A stretch of DNA of 64,000 nt from Methanosarcina horonobensis HB-1 = JCM 15518 (GTDB lineage Archaea; Halobacteriota; Methanosarcinia; Methanosarcinales; Methanosarcinaceae). Shown here piece after piece: positions 17,651-27,890 of the stretch (its first letter is position 1; the number at the start of each line of letters is the position of its first letter). Location of the stretch: contig NZ_CP009516.1 of the NCBI RefSeq assembly GCF_000970285.1, forward strand, positions 4,567,036-4,631,035. The letters are read 5' to 3'. The notes beneath the pieces are model-generated. The model saw nothing but the letters and a program-made list of their open reading frames with translations. It made no database searches and was not told the origin of the DNA. The translations under genes and the position numbers were made by a program.

Positions 17651-19171
17651 ATGCCGAATAGGAATGAAACAGGATATACTCTCCCTGGAAAAGCAGAGTC
17701 TTACTGGGTGGCAACTACTCCGGAATCAAACTATCCTGCTCTTTCAGGAGACATTAGGGTTGACGTAGCGATAATTGGGGGAGGGATAGTTGGAATTACC
17801 TCAGCCTTTCTTTTAAAGGAAGCTGGAGTATCCGTTGCAGTTATTGAGGCAGACAGGATTCTCAGAGGTACAACCGGGCACACGACTGCAAAAATCACCT
17901 CCCAGCATAACCTTATCTATGACAGCCTTATATCGGAGCTGGGAAGAGGGCAGGCAAAACAGTATGCTGATTCCAACCAGGCAGCAATCGATAAGATTGA
18001 ATATATTGTTCGTTCATGGAATATTGACTGCGACTTTTCTTACAAACCTGCTTATGTCTACGCAGGTTCTGAGGCTTCCGCACAGAAGATCCTGGACGAA
18101 GTTCGTGCAGCCCGGAGCCTTGGCATTCCGGCTTCATTCGAGGGAGACCTGCCGCTTCCTTTTAAAACCTATGGCTCGGTACGGTTCAGCCATCAGGCCC
18201 AGTTCCATCCCAGAAAATATCTCTGTGCCCTTGCAAGAGAAATTGAGGGTGACGGCTGCCATATCTATGAGAAAACCCGGGCTCTCGGTATCGAAGGGGA
18301 AGGGCCCGTTATTGTAAAAACAGATAGAGGAAACATAAAGGCGGAGAATATAATTCAGGCAACACGTTTCCCGATTGTGGATAAGCCTGGAGAGTTATTC
18401 AAAAAACTTAAACAATCGATGTCATATGTACTAGGGGCATATATAGAAGAACCGTTCCCTGAGGGCATGTTTATTAATGCAGAGGAACCAGCGAGGTCTC
18501 TGCGCTCGCAACCTACAGAAAAAGGCGAGATGGTACTCGTAGTTGGGGACGGACATCATGCAGGATATGGGAACCCCACACATGAGCACTACGGGCATCT
18601 TGAGGATTGGGTAAGATCGGTCTATAGGGTACGGTCCATCGACTACCACTGGTCGACCGAAGATGTCGTGCCTGAAGATAATGTTCCACTTATTGGCAGG
18701 CTTACTCCGGACAGCGAGCATCTGTATCTGGCAACCGGATTTAAGAAGTGGGGGATGACTGCAGGCACTGCTGCAGCAATGATTCTTACGGATACGATCC
18801 TTGGAAGGGACAACCCATGGACTGAGGTATACGATCCTTCAAGATCCAGACAGGAATCTCAGTTTTCTATGGAAGATGTATCCGGAATTGAACCCGGACA
18901 GGGGACTGTTATTGAAAAAGGGGAAGAAGAAAAGGTAGCGGTATACCGGGATCCGCAGGGAGTACTCTATACGCTCAATCCTGCCTGCAGACATATGGGA
19001 TGTACTGTTTCCTGGAACGATGCTGAGAAAACCTGGGACTGTCCCTGCCATGGTTCACGCTACAACGCCAGGGGAGAAGTTATTTACAGCCCTGCAGTGT
19101 ACGGACTTCTTGAAAAGCGCATCAGAGGGCAGGACAAAAAACCATATTCGTACACTAGAGATACTTCATAA
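17651..19171 (+). CDS. FAD-dependent oxidoreductase with C-terminal Rieske domain (copy 2)
   Basis: A 506-residue tandem paralogue of the preceding gene, matching it through both the FAD part (VAIIGGGIVGITSAFLLKEAG) and the Rieske part (CRHMGCTVSWNDAEKTWDCPCHGSRY). It starts after a strong GGGGGAA ribosome site. Differences cluster in the middle (substrate region, residues about 225-330) and in the linker before the Rieske domain, which is shorter here, so the two copies may accept different substrates or form a heteromer. The C-terminal tail (RGQDKKPYSYTRDTS) is absent from copy 1. A SWIM-domain gene follows after 37 bases on the same strand. Confidence 0.85.
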   Translation: MPNRNETGYTLPGKAESYWVATTPESNYPALSGDIRVDVAIIGGGIVGITSAFLLKEAGVSVAVIEADRILRGTTGHTTAKITSQHNLIYDSLISELGRGQAKQYADSNQAAIDKIEYIVRSWNIDCDFSYKPAYVYAGSEASAQKILDEVRAARSLGIPASFEGDLPLPFKTYGSVRFSHQAQFHPRKYLCALAREIEGDGCHIYEKTRALGIEGEGPVIVKTDRGNIKAENIIQATRFPIVDKPGELFKKLKQSMSYVLGAYIEEPFPEGMFINAEEPARSLRSQPTEKGEMVLVVGDGHHAGYGNPTHEHYGHLEDWVRSVYRVRSIDYHWSTEDVVPEDNVPLIGRLTPDSEHLYLATGFKKWGMTAGTAAAMILTDTILGRDNPWTEVYDPSRSRQESQFSMEDVSGIEPGQGTVIEKGEEEKVAVYRDPQGVLYTLNPACRHMGCTVSWNDAEKTWDCPCHGSRYNARGEVIYSPAVYGLLEKRIRGQDKKPYSYTRDTS

Positions 19172-19208
19172 TTCCTATTTTTATATGACGAGATCAAAAT
19201 AATAATTT

Positions 19209-21176
19209 ATGCCATCAGAAAACAAAGATTCCGATCCCTTTAAAGAATTAAAGTGGAGTGACCTGCAGGACTGGGCAGGAGGGAAGGCAACTGCAAAGGG
19301 AATAAAATACCAGGAAGAAGGACGGGTAAAAGAGCTTCAGCTAACCACTGAAGGCAGCCTCGTAGCCCGTGTAGAAGGGACAACTGATTATTTCACAGAA
19401 GTTACCCTGAAACAGGGAAAGTTGAGTTCTATCTGCACCTGCCCTGTAGGACACAACTGCAAACATGGGGTTGCAGCCGTACTTGAATATCTCGAACTTG
19501 CAGAGCAGGGAGAAAAGGTTCCCCTTGCTTCCGAAGAAGATCCTTTCGTTGCAAAAGCCAGACAGGAATATACTGGAGCTGAAACTCATGTCCACAGAGC
19601 TGAAGAACCCTCAGCCATGGCTCTCCGCGAGTACCTTGAGCAGCTGACGAAAAAAGAACTGATCGAAATACTGGTGGCGTTTGCAGAAAAAGATGATCTT
19701 CTTGGCAGGTACCTTCGAGATAGGCAGAGTCTTGCAGCAGAAGATATAGAAGGTATTGTAGGGGAAGTTTATTCCGAACTTGACGAGCTTCTGGAAGAAA
19801 CCGGGAACTTAGATTATGCAAGTTACGAAATTGACATGCCTGATTTTTTAGATGTGCAGGTAGGATTAGAGAGCTTGCTTGACGCGGGACAGCCTGATGA
19901 ACTGCTTGATATCGGAAAAGAATTGATGAAAAGGTACGAAAAAATAGCGGAGTATGATGAAGAAGGGGAGATAGGAACAAAAATATCCTTCTGCATGGAC
20001 ATCGTGTTTGAGGCTCTGGCTCGATCCTCCCTCCCTGCCCACGAGAAAATGCTCTATATGCTCGAAATTGAGTTAAGAGATAACTACAACACTCTTAATG
20101 AACACGCTTTTTGGGAAAAAGATTTTACTCCTGAAGAATGGAAGCGTTTTGCAGAAGCCCTGAAAATCAAGCTGGAGGAAGCTGACAGGATAAAAGATAC
20201 TATCTACAGTCTATCCTGGCAAAGGGACTACGCAGTTGACAGGCTGATTGATGCCCTTGGAAAAGCCGGGATTTTTGAGGAGATAATTCCCATCTGTGAA
20301 AGTGAAGCCGAAAAAACAGGAAATTATGTCCGGCTTGTCAGGGTGCTGCTTGACTCGGGGCAGAAAACGAAGGCAGAAGAGTGGATTTACAGGGGAATCA
20401 AAGAAACCAGGGAATTTGAACCCGAAACTGCTTATCAGCTCTGGCAGATCCTGCTCGAAATCAAAGAAAAAGAAGAGGACTGGCTTTTTGCGGCTGCCCT
20501 TGAAACAGAAGAGTTTTTCAGGTCTCCTGAGATTGATCGTTATCTCAGCGTACGGGAAACATCAAAGAAGGCAGGAAAATGGCAGGAAATCCTGGAAGCT
20601 ATTCTAAGATACCTGAAAAACGGAGAGCTACCAGAGGGGCAGGCTAAAACAACCAAGGTCAAAGCCGGGAAGTTCAAAACTGAAGAGGAAGCTTCAATTC
20701 TCCCCGGCACTCTCCCGAAGACAGGACTTCTGGAATCCGGCTCATTAAAGAAAATCAAAACCCCAGCCTTTGATCTTTTAATAAAGATAGCAATTCAGGA
20801 AGAAGACCAGAAGGAAGTTGTCCACTGGTATGAGGAACTTAAAAAAAGCGGAAAAGAATCCGAAGAATACTGGCACCTGGTCCCAGGGAATGAGATTGCA
20901 AACTCAGTAAAGAAAAAATATCCTGAAGTCGCGCTTGAGATATGGAAAACACTTGCAGAAAGGCTGATTTCAGAAACAAAAGTGAGTTCATATGAAGAGG
21001 CGTCCGCATACCTTCGGAAAATAAAGGAAACCCTGGAAGCCAGCGGAAGAAAAGAGGAATGGGAAGCCTATTTCTCTGAGATAAAAGAAGAAAACAGACG
21101 CAAAAGGAGGCTGCTTGAGATTCTGGAGATGCTTGGACAAGATCGAATAATAATGGGTGAAAGAAAAGTGAGTTAA
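19209..21176 (+). CDS. SWIM zinc-finger protein with long helical-repeat C-terminus
   Basis: A 655-residue protein. Residues about 60-90 hold a SWIM zinc finger (ICTCPVGHNCKHGVAAVLEYLE, pattern CxCx6CxH), which binds nucleic acid or protein. The remainder is charged and alpha-helical with TPR/HEAT-like character (repeated EEWKRFAEALK, AEEWIYRGIKETREF type helices), suggesting a scaffold. SWIM proteins of this build occur in archaea and bacteria, often next to SNF2 helicases; none is nearby. No good ribosome site precedes the ATG, only an AT-rich stretch. The functional link with the FAD-Rieske pair is unknown and may be only positional. Confidence 0.75.
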   Translation: MPSENKDSDPFKELKWSDLQDWAGGKATAKGIKYQEEGRVKELQLTTEGSLVARVEGTTDYFTEVTLKQGKLSSICTCPVGHNCKHGVAAVLEYLELAEQGEKVPLASEEDPFVAKARQEYTGAETHVHRAEEPSAMALREYLEQLTKKELIEILVAFAEKDDLLGRYLRDRQSLAAEDIEGIVGEVYSELDELLEETGNLDYASYEIDMPDFLDVQVGLESLLDAGQPDELLDIGKELMKRYEKIAEYDEEGEIGTKISFCMDIVFEALARSSLPAHEKMLYMLEIELRDNYNTLNEHAFWEKDFTPEEWKRFAEALKIKLEEADRIKDTIYSLSWQRDYAVDRLIDALGKAGIFEEIIPICESEAEKTGNYVRLVRVLLDSGQKTKAEEWIYRGIKETREFEPETAYQLWQILLEIKEKEEDWLFAAALETEEFFRSPEIDRYLSVRETSKKAGKWQEILEAILRYLKNGELPEGQAKTTKVKAGKFKTEEEASILPGTLPKTGLLESGSLKKIKTPAFDLLIKIAIQEEDQKEVVHWYEELKKSGKESEEYWHLVPGNEIANSVKKKYPEVALEIWKTLAERLISETKVSSYEEASAYLRKIKETLEASGRKEEWEAYFSEIKEENRRKRRLLEILEMLGQDRIIMGERKVS

Positions 21177-22734
21177 AAGGAAACAAAAAGGTAAAACAGA
21201 TTGGAACAGAAAACGAAATTGGAAAAAAATAGAAAGAACAAGTTTACGTATAAGTTCATCCCGAAAATCAAAATTACTTTTCTAAATCTCGAACCTGGAA
21301 TAATCAATTGATTCCGTAATCATGAAAATAGCTCTAAACTTCTTATTAATCTGAGAATAAAATTGGTTTTGGGATGAACTATATAAATGTCAATTGTATC
21401 AAACTTAAGAGAGTAACTTCACCAATTTCAAAATATATATTTTTCGAAAAGGTGGGAGCCACTGTCTAAATAAATTTAATAGGATTCTATAAATCATATG
21501 TATCTCATTTATAAATACAACAGTTTACATGCCTATAGTTCTTTTGCAGAAAAAAGGTAGCTAAGGATATAAATCAGTCAGTTAACAATAGCTCTTGGGG
21601 AAATTTTCATTCTCGTAGCAAGTTACAGGGTATTCAAACGAAACGAAAGGCTTATTTCAAGCTTACTGTGTTGTTTCATTCATTTCAGATATCTTTTCCC
21701 CTTACTTCTGGTGATATAAGATCTGCTCTCTTCATCGGCATCTGCATTTAAAGAGGTTTCTCTAACCCGATAAAGTATCAGGCAGCATAAATACCATGAA
21801 GTTTCAGATTTATTGGTTTTCAAGATAGCTATACTGCACTTGAATTTATCTATATTCGTTTTTTTGCTTAATTTTAGCTTTTCAGAATGAATTTTTATCA
21901 GCATTTGAAAAATAAATTGAAATATTTTTTAACCAGTTATTACTCAGTTCCCATTTTTTGTTCAAAAAAAGAGCTGCGGTATACCTTTAAGAAGAAAAGA
22001 GGATAATTATTCTATAACGGCTGAGTAACTTGCTATATATCTCCGAGTAAAACTAAAGTACTAATTTTATACAGAAAAGTGTTAAATAATTAAGGAGATT
22101 ACTAATCATGGGTAAATTTAGACTAGATAGGGATCAGATAGGAGACTTAGGGAAGAGGTAGAAGCATTAAATAGAATACTTTCCTTTCTGAACTTGTAAA
22201 CCCATCGTAGCCTATAGATATATATTTGAGTGGAAAAATTTGAGGTGTTTAACTAAATCTTGATACTGATAGCTTGCCTGGTCGCGTTTAGTTGAGTTGC
22301 AGCAGCGTATCCTGTAAGTGTAGAACTAACAATATAAATCCCTGGTTACTGGAAAAAATGCGGATGAGTTGTCTACACTTTTTTCCCAAGTAAGAAGGGC
22401 GTTTTATCGAGACAGATTAGTACCCAGTAGATACTGTATAGTGTATCTGAGCCTGTTAAAGAGACAAATCTAGACTTACTTAAAGTGACTGCTGCCTCTA
22501 AATTAGATGTGCTGTTTATCCGAAAATGTTTCACATTGACGATATTGATCACAATCGATGAGAGATTGTGAAGCTTAACGAAAGAAAGATCCATTAGATT
22601 GCCGCTCAAAAATCGAAATTATTCAGGATAAAACAGATGCTAACTATCATTTAAAATTATATTAAAATGTCCTTTTAATGCCTGTTATCGATTAAGCAGT
22701 CAGCTGAAGTAGGACGTGTGGGGGATTATGTATA
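21177..22734. other. Long gene-poor interval with possible gene remnants
   Basis: About 1.56 kb without a supported gene. An ATG at 22108 with a GGAG ribosome site opens a 17-residue frame (GKFRLDRDQIGDLGKR) ending at TAG then TAA, looking like the 5' stub of a lost gene. Around 22455-22575 a stop-free plus-strand stretch of about 40 codons (EPVKETNLDLLKVTAASKL...) could be another remnant. The rest is AT-rich with no clear repeats or RNA genes. It also carries the promoter of the glycosyltransferase gene at 22735. Confidence 0.35.
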
Positions 22735-24825
22735 ATGAAGAAACATATCGGAGATTTTGTAAAATTCCAAAGGACAAAAGTGATACATCAGCCAGATATT
22801 ATATTTGCTCGAAAAGAGAAAAACGAGAAAAAGTTTACGAGTTCGTCCAGCAGTCGTATTATAAATAAATGTATGCCGATTGTCTCATTACTTTTGGCGG
22901 TATTAATCACTCTCTCAATTGGATTATTTCTTTACACGGGACTTAATCACTTAAACGGCGGTACTCCCGGAAGTATTACTATTCTGGAAGAACCAGAGCT
23001 CCTTGATTCATTGAAGGACGCGCAGGATAGAGGAGTTCTTATGGGAATACACGGATGGGCACATGAAAATTATTCTATCCTAACGCCATTGCAGACAAAA
23101 GAAAATATAGAAAAGGGGAAAGAAGTCTTTGAAAAAGCCGGAATTGTTCCTGTGGCATTTATCCTTCCAGAAGAACCCATCAATGGAATAGTAGATGAAT
23201 CGTTAAAACAGAAAATAGAGAGTAATGGAATCTCAACACAGTTACCCATTCTCGAAACGAGCGGATCCAATAGAAACGAATATACCTGGGAGTGGCGTAC
23301 AATGCAAAGCTTTGACGACCCCCGGTACCAGGAAGCTTCAGAGCAAATCAGGGAAGAAAATCCAGAAACCATTCTGCTCCATGTACAGGACTGGAATCCA
23401 TACACAAAGCAGTTTCTCACTGATTACTTATCATCGACTAACGAGATGAATATCACCGTCAGAGTAGACGATATTGAGGTGAATACCCGACCAGAAGTAG
23501 TCTCCGACATGGCCAAGTTGACTCAGTATGAATCAGTAGGACAGGTTGCATTTTCAGTTATCCCTGCAGGATCAAGGAAAGGTGACAACCCTACTATCGG
23601 AAATATAAATGTAAATAAGATAATGGAGATATATTTCGGGTTCTTTATCATAACCTCATTACTGCCACTTTCATTCTTTGTGATATGGAAGTTGTTATCT
23701 GAGTGTCACAAGAAAAGAAAACAAAATAAATACTTACTTGAAGATGGTCGAGATCCGAAAGATCCTGACGCGAAAAGTCCAATGTTAGTCTCCATTATCG
23801 TTCCTGCCTACAATGAAGAGAAAGCAATAGGCAAATGCCTCCAATCCATCCTTGACCAGGACTACAAAGGAGAAATGGAAATAATCGCTGTTAATGATGG
23901 TTCCAGTGACAGAACTGCAGAGATTATTTCAAGATATCCCGTAAAACTTCTCGATCTTAAAGTGAACGGAGGAAAAGCAAACGCTCTTAATGAAGCGATT
24001 GAGATTGCAAAAGGAGACATCCTGATCTTTACGGATTCAGACTCGTATATGGCACCGGATGCTGTGAGCTCTTTAATGAAATGTCTCAATGAGAATAAAG
24101 ATGCCCAGATGGTGGCAGGAAATGTGTATATCCACGATAACCGCAGAAAGAAAGGACTCATGAAATACTTCCAGATGATAGAATACCGAACAGAACAGGA
24201 TATTACCCGTCACCTTCAGAGTTTGTCCGGCAGTATTCTCGTATGCCCTGGCCCTCTTACCGCTGTCAGGCGCAAAGTATGCGATGTAGTTAGATTCAGT
24301 AACGAAACTATCGTTGAAGACGCAGACTTTACAATCAAAGCTCTTAAAAACTCCGTTAAGATTATTCAAGAACCAAAAGCAATAGTTTACACAAACGCAC
24401 CTGAGACTCTTCGAGGGTGGTATAAACAGAGAAAGAGATGGTGGTACGGCAATCTCCAGTTATGGAGGCTCCACAAAAAATGGGCAATAAAGAACCCATG
24501 GATGATATTCAATTACTCAGGATATATTACTGGAATTTTCTCCATACTCCTGATCATGTCAATACCGTGCTTAATACTTCAATATGAGAACATCCCATTG
24601 ATATTGATGAGTGGAATCCTCTGTCTTGCATTCTCCATAATGCTGTACATCATATACATCGGCCCATTGTTTGCCACAGACAAAAGATTATTAGTAATGT
24701 TGATACCATATGTATTGATCTATGCAACAATAAAGGTGGTAGTAATCAGCTGCCTTTTCCTCTGCTACCTGACAGGTAAAGGAATAAAGGTTAAGTTCGG
24801 TGCAAACACCTTTGTGGTGAGATAA
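22735..24825 (+). CDS. Membrane glycosyltransferase family 2 synthase fused to a deacetylase-like domain
   Basis: A 696-residue protein. A membrane helix (residues about 46-70) leads to an outer domain resembling DUF2334-type polysaccharide deacetylases, but with order HGWAHE (106-111), LLHVQDW (214-220), then RVDDIE (243-248) and VAFSVIPAG (271-279); the DD motif normally comes first. A second helix (about 300-318) leads to a cytoplasmic GT2 domain: VPAYNEE, VNDGSSD, DSDS (about 434-437), VEDADF and QRKRWW, the processive-synthase signature of PgaC/IcaA/hyaluronan synthases, followed by three to four helices. It probably polymerises and modifies an N-acetylhexosamine exopolysaccharide. The next gene overlaps by one base. 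Confidence 0.8.
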   Translation: MKKHIGDFVKFQRTKVIHQPDIIFARKEKNEKKFTSSSSSRIINKCMPIVSLLLAVLITLSIGLFLYTGLNHLNGGTPGSITILEEPELLDSLKDAQDRGVLMGIHGWAHENYSILTPLQTKENIEKGKEVFEKAGIVPVAFILPEEPINGIVDESLKQKIESNGISTQLPILETSGSNRNEYTWEWRTMQSFDDPRYQEASEQIREENPETILLHVQDWNPYTKQFLTDYLSSTNEMNITVRVDDIEVNTRPEVVSDMAKLTQYESVGQVAFSVIPAGSRKGDNPTIGNINVNKIMEIYFGFFIITSLLPLSFFVIWKLLSECHKKRKQNKYLLEDGRDPKDPDAKSPMLVSIIVPAYNEEKAIGKCLQSILDQDYKGEMEIIAVNDGSSDRTAEIISRYPVKLLDLKVNGGKANALNEAIEIAKGDILIFTDSDSYMAPDAVSSLMKCLNENKDAQMVAGNVYIHDNRRKKGLMKYFQMIEYRTEQDITRHLQSLSGSILVCPGPLTAVRRKVCDVVRFSNETIVEDADFTIKALKNSVKIIQEPKAIVYTNAPETLRGWYKQRKRWWYGNLQLWRLHKKWAIKNPWMIFNYSGYITGIFSILLIMSIPCLILQYENIPLILMSGILCLAFSIMLYIIYIGPLFATDKRLLVMLIPYVLIYATIKVVVISCLFLCYLTGKGIKVKFGANTFVVR

Positions 24826-25610
24826 TGGAAAAAGATTACAAAAAGTATGTCTTAATAGGGTCAATCCCCTTATTTTTTATAACTCTACTTTGTTTATACT
24901 TGACTACCGAAGGACCTCCACAGTCTGAGTGTTCAGAAGGGGTATGGAATAATTGCAATTTTACAAAGCCTGCTGAAGAGTGGTCTGCCGCTGCCAAGAG
25001 ATTTGGAGGTGAGAGTGGAGTAGTTGACCTTGTCGTTGCCCAGGCACATGAAAGTAATCTCACTTACCTGCCATTTCCTTTTGAACAAAGGGAAAACATT
25101 TACAGTTACAGTCAGACTGATCAAGTGGAACCCTACCTGAAAAAATTCGATGAAGACGGCTTGAAAGTGATTCTTTCAATTCAGCCTAATGGAGCTGACA
25201 TACCTGAATTGATTGACATTATACTTTCAAAGTATGGTCATCATGAGAGCATAATAGGCGTAAACATTGATATAGAATGGAAATTAACCGGGGAACCTTA
25301 TCACGTTAGCGATGATGAACGTGATCTCTGGTTAAGCAGAATTCAAAGATACAATCCTGAATTTAAACTGTTCCTGACTTATTTTAAAGATTATACCTAC
25401 TTTCCTGGCGATGCGCAGGATATAATCATCCTATATGATGGCGATAAAGCTACTCAGGATTTACTCATGAGAGAGTACGAGAAGCTAGCAAGCCACTACA
25501 CATCAGTAGGGATATATACGGGATATTCTTCAAGCACTCCGCCAACAGCATCTTATGAAAGTATTATAGCTGCAGCTCCGAACACAGAGTATATCTTGCA
25601 TATAGTCTGA
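24825..25610 (+). CDS. Membrane-anchored extracellular protein, possible glycosidase-like barrel
   Basis: A 261-residue protein with an N-terminal membrane anchor (residues about 8-27, YVLIGSIPLFFITLLCLYL) and an outer domain. The pattern of alternating strands and helices (LKVILSIQPNGAD, IIGVNIDIEWKL, FKLFLTYFKDYTYF, SVGIYTGYSS) looks like a TIM-barrel glycoside hydrolase fold; the acidic IDIEW segment is where a catalytic acid would be expected. No family can be named with confidence. The ATG overlaps the stop of the synthase gene (TAATG), so the two proteins are co-translated and this one probably trims or processes the polymer. The 307 bases after it up to 25917 hold no gene. Confidence 0.65.
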   Translation: MEKDYKKYVLIGSIPLFFITLLCLYLTTEGPPQSECSEGVWNNCNFTKPAEEWSAAAKRFGGESGVVDLVVAQAHESNLTYLPFPFEQRENIYSYSQTDQVEPYLKKFDEDGLKVILSIQPNGADIPELIDIILSKYGHHESIIGVNIDIEWKLTGEPYHVSDDERDLWLSRIQRYNPEFKLFLTYFKDYTYFPGDAQDIIILYDGDKATQDLLMREYEKLASHYTSVGIYTGYSSSTPPTASYESIIAAAPNTEYILHIV

Positions 25611-25917
25611 TGAAATATTGAACGAACTTATCCCAAAATCAATTTTACTTTTACTTATTAACTTTCAAGAAACTGTTTTTATGCTCCTGAACTTGAATTA
25701 CGAGACAGTCCCTCATAGAGTGAAAAGAGAAGAAATCATCAGAAAGATAAGAAAGGGAAAAGAGATAACTGTGAAATAAAAGCAAATTTTTATATATAAA
25801 AAAGGATGAATAAAAATAGAGTTTGGTGGGTTAACTGAATCCTGAACTCTAACTTCAATTCATAAAGTACTGATCCTAACAAGATAAAAAGAAAAATGAA
25901 AAGAGGAGTTGAAACTA
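25611..25917. promoter_or_regulatory. Leader region of the ferredoxin gene
   Basis: An AT-rich 307-base interval. A TATA-like run (TTTTTATATATAAAAAAGG, 25787-25805) lies about 115 bases before the ferredoxin start and is a good archaeal promoter candidate; GAGGAG precedes the ATG by 9 bases. No other feature is seen. Confidence 0.4.
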
Positions 25918-26097
25918 ATGGCAGCAAAAGTCAACAAAGAAGAATGTACAGGCTGCGGGACCTGTGTGGAAGAGTGTCCTGTAGAAGCAATTATAATTGA
26001 TGAGGATGAAGGCTGTGCGGTTGTAGATGAGGATGAATGTGTAGACTGCGGAGCCTGCGAAGAAGCCTGCCCCATTGGAGCTATAAAGACTGAATAA
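25918..26097 (+). CDS. 2[4Fe-4S] ferredoxin
   Basis: A 59-residue ferredoxin with two complete cluster motifs, [12 protein letters not shown] and [12 protein letters not shown], in the clostridial-type arrangement. It is strongly acidic. Such ferredoxins carry low-potential electrons between CO dehydrogenase, the membrane hydrogenase or Rnf, and heterodisulfide reductase in Methanosarcina. The start at 25918 follows GAGGAG with 9-base spacing; an ATG three codons earlier lacks this spacing. It is monocistronic. A close paralogue lies at 54007-54189. Confidence 0.9.
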   Translation: MAAKVNKEECTGCGTCVEECPVEAIIIDEDEGCAVVDEDECVDCGACEEACPIGAIKTE

Positions 26098-26190
26098 TAC
26101 TGAAACTGGAGTTCACTAGATTCGCCCTGTGGACGGAAATCACAGTAACGAGTTAAAGGGAAAGAGTGGGTTGGTTGGAAAGGGCAGCTT

Positions 26191-26667
26191 TTAACGCTTC
26201 AGGGTAATTTCCCACTCAGATTCCCTTATTTTTAAATTTCTCCGGTTTATTCCGCTTGAAGAGGGCAGGATCTTTGTTTTATAGCCCATTGCTCTCAGAA
26301 TCGGTTCATATTTTCCTGATGTTTTACCATTAAAACATACCAGTTTTAGCTCTGGCGCCATCTCTTTTAATATTGAAAACTGATTTATCTCCTCTTCTCT
26401 GATGTTTGAGTCCTGACTTCCTTCCCTTCTCCCGGTTTTAAAAACATCCCAGAGCCCTATTTTATTGCGTTTTAGAGTCTCAAGCCTTGTTTCATAGTCC
26501 ATGTCCTGAAGACTCTCTCCGATGGCATTGCCGACTAGCCTCCAGAAGTCATTTCCAGGGTGCCCATAGTACTGCCGCCTCCTTAAGGACTCATCTCCAG
26601 GAAGAGAACCCAGAATCAGGATTTCAGTATTTTTATCAAGAACAGGAGGAAAACCTCTTTTTATCAT
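26191..26667 (-). CDS. Hypoxanthine/uracil-DNA glycosylase, UDG family 6 (HDG)
   Basis: A 158-residue enzyme of the uracil-DNA glycosylase superfamily. The segment ILILGSLPGDESLRRRQYYGHPGNDFWRLVG matches the family 6 pattern, a DNA-deoxyinosine glycosylase class that was defined partly with Methanosarcina proteins; the second active-site loop is probably LPSSSGINRR near the C-terminus. It removes deaminated bases (hypoxanthine, perhaps uracil) during base excision repair. It is a single gene on the minus strand, tail-to-tail with the ferredoxin gene. The ATG at 26667 lacks a strong ribosome site. Confidence 0.8.
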   Translation of the reverse strand: MIKRGFPPVLDKNTEILILGSLPGDESLRRRQYYGHPGNDFWRLVGNAIGESLQDMDYETRLETLKRNKIGLWDVFKTGRREGSQDSNIREEEINQFSILKEMAPELKLVCFNGKTSGKYEPILRAMGYKTKILPSSSGINRRNLKIRESEWEITLKR

Positions 26668-26819
26668 GGTAAAGAGACTGGGTTTTAAGGCTACTTTAGT
26701 CTTTAGAATCTAAAAAAATGGATTTATATATGTGATTAAAAGTTTACAGACAATTCAAGTTTTTGTAATCCTGAGATTTGCAAAACTTCAGAGCTTGCAA
26801 ACCTCAGCTTAAACATATC

Positions 26820-27611
26820 TCATACCTGCATAATCTGTTCAGACATGTCCCTGTAATAATTGAAAAGTTCCTTACCCCATTCAAGGGCGCTTTTTTCAAA
26901 GCTCACCATCTCGTGGTTATAGTATCTTCCGTCTTTTGAAATCATAGATAAAGAGATAAAACGGTCAGTAACAATACTGGAAGCGAGCTCAATTTTATCG
27001 TCACAAACAAAGAGACATGTATTTTCCATATTTATGAATTCCTCGACCTCTTTTCTGTAGTCGCGGACCAGTTTCCCGTATATTGATCTTTCAAGAACAA
27101 GAAACACTTTAATCCCTCTTTTTGCAAGATCCAGATAGAGACCCGGATATCCCGGACGGAAAAACGAAGATATTTCCATTACTATTTTAGACCTGTAAAG
27201 CGGGTCCATAATTTCTGGCGGGTAATCGAAAATATGAGTTCTCTCAGGTACGAGTTCCTTACATAGACCCAGTTCTCCGATTCGGTCCAGAAGGTGAGGA
27301 GGAAGGGTACGCAAATTATGTCTTGCCCAGTAATCGTGATTGTCATCAAAGACCTTAAAAGTAGAAAGAAGAGGTTCCATTTTGGGAACTATAAGCTTCC
27401 CTTTTACAGAAAGTTCGTAAATATCCTCTTTCTGCACCAGCAGTCCATCTTTGAGCAGGATGCGGACCTGAGCCATAATAGGGCTGGAACTGACTTCAAG
27501 TTCGGTCTTGATTTCTTCGATCGTTTTTGGCCCGTTCTTCAGGAGCAGAAGTAAATTTTTCCTTTTGTCCGAAAAGAAAATAGTATCTATTAACTGCAGT
27601 TCCATACTCAT
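26820..27611 (-). CDS. Msr/FilR1-type winged-helix regulator (methanol-methyltransferase regulator family), copy 1
   Basis: A 263-residue regulator with an N-terminal ArsR-like winged helix (residues about 5-75; KTIEEIKTELEVSSSPIMAQVRILLKDGLLVQ) and the FilR1 middle domain typical of Methanosarcina Msr proteins. Msr proteins activate or repress the mta methanol methyltransferase operons. It starts at 27611 with GGAGG 9 bases upstream. It is about 40 percent similar by eye to the next gene, with the same IYELS and MVSFEKSALEWGKELFNYYR-type ending. Its position upstream of mtaCB, on the opposite strand, supports control of that operon. Confidence 0.85.
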   Translation of the reverse strand: MSMELQLIDTIFFSDKRKNLLLLLKNGPKTIEEIKTELEVSSSPIMAQVRILLKDGLLVQKEDIYELSVKGKLIVPKMEPLLSTFKVFDDNHDYWARHNLRTLPPHLLDRIGELGLCKELVPERTHIFDYPPEIMDPLYRSKIVMEISSFFRPGYPGLYLDLAKRGIKVFLVLERSIYGKLVRDYRKEVEEFINMENTCLFVCDDKIELASSIVTDRFISLSMISKDGRYYNHEMVSFEKSALEWGKELFNYYRDMSEQIMQV

Positions 27612-27890
27612 TCTATTTAGCCTCCCTCCGGAAAGGAGTTAAGATTCAACAGGGGTGATTTAGATTATCCGGAGTTATTTCAGACTGAAGAAGAATTACT
27701 TTTCCGTTCTGAAGAGTTTCAAGTTGCTCTGGAAAGTTCCAGTTACTCGAATAATTGTAGTTACTCCGGGTAATCATCTCGCTCAGTTGTTTTGGATTAA
27801 AACCTATAAGCCAGTATTAAACCTGTTGATACAATCAGTATACTTAGACACATCAGTATGTTAGCTTAAACACACAGTATGCTAGACAAA

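Noticed and set aside
21680-22609. Two 74-78 codon minus-strand frames in the long spacer
   Set aside because: No ribosome sites, no recognisable domains and low-complexity Lys/Ser composition.
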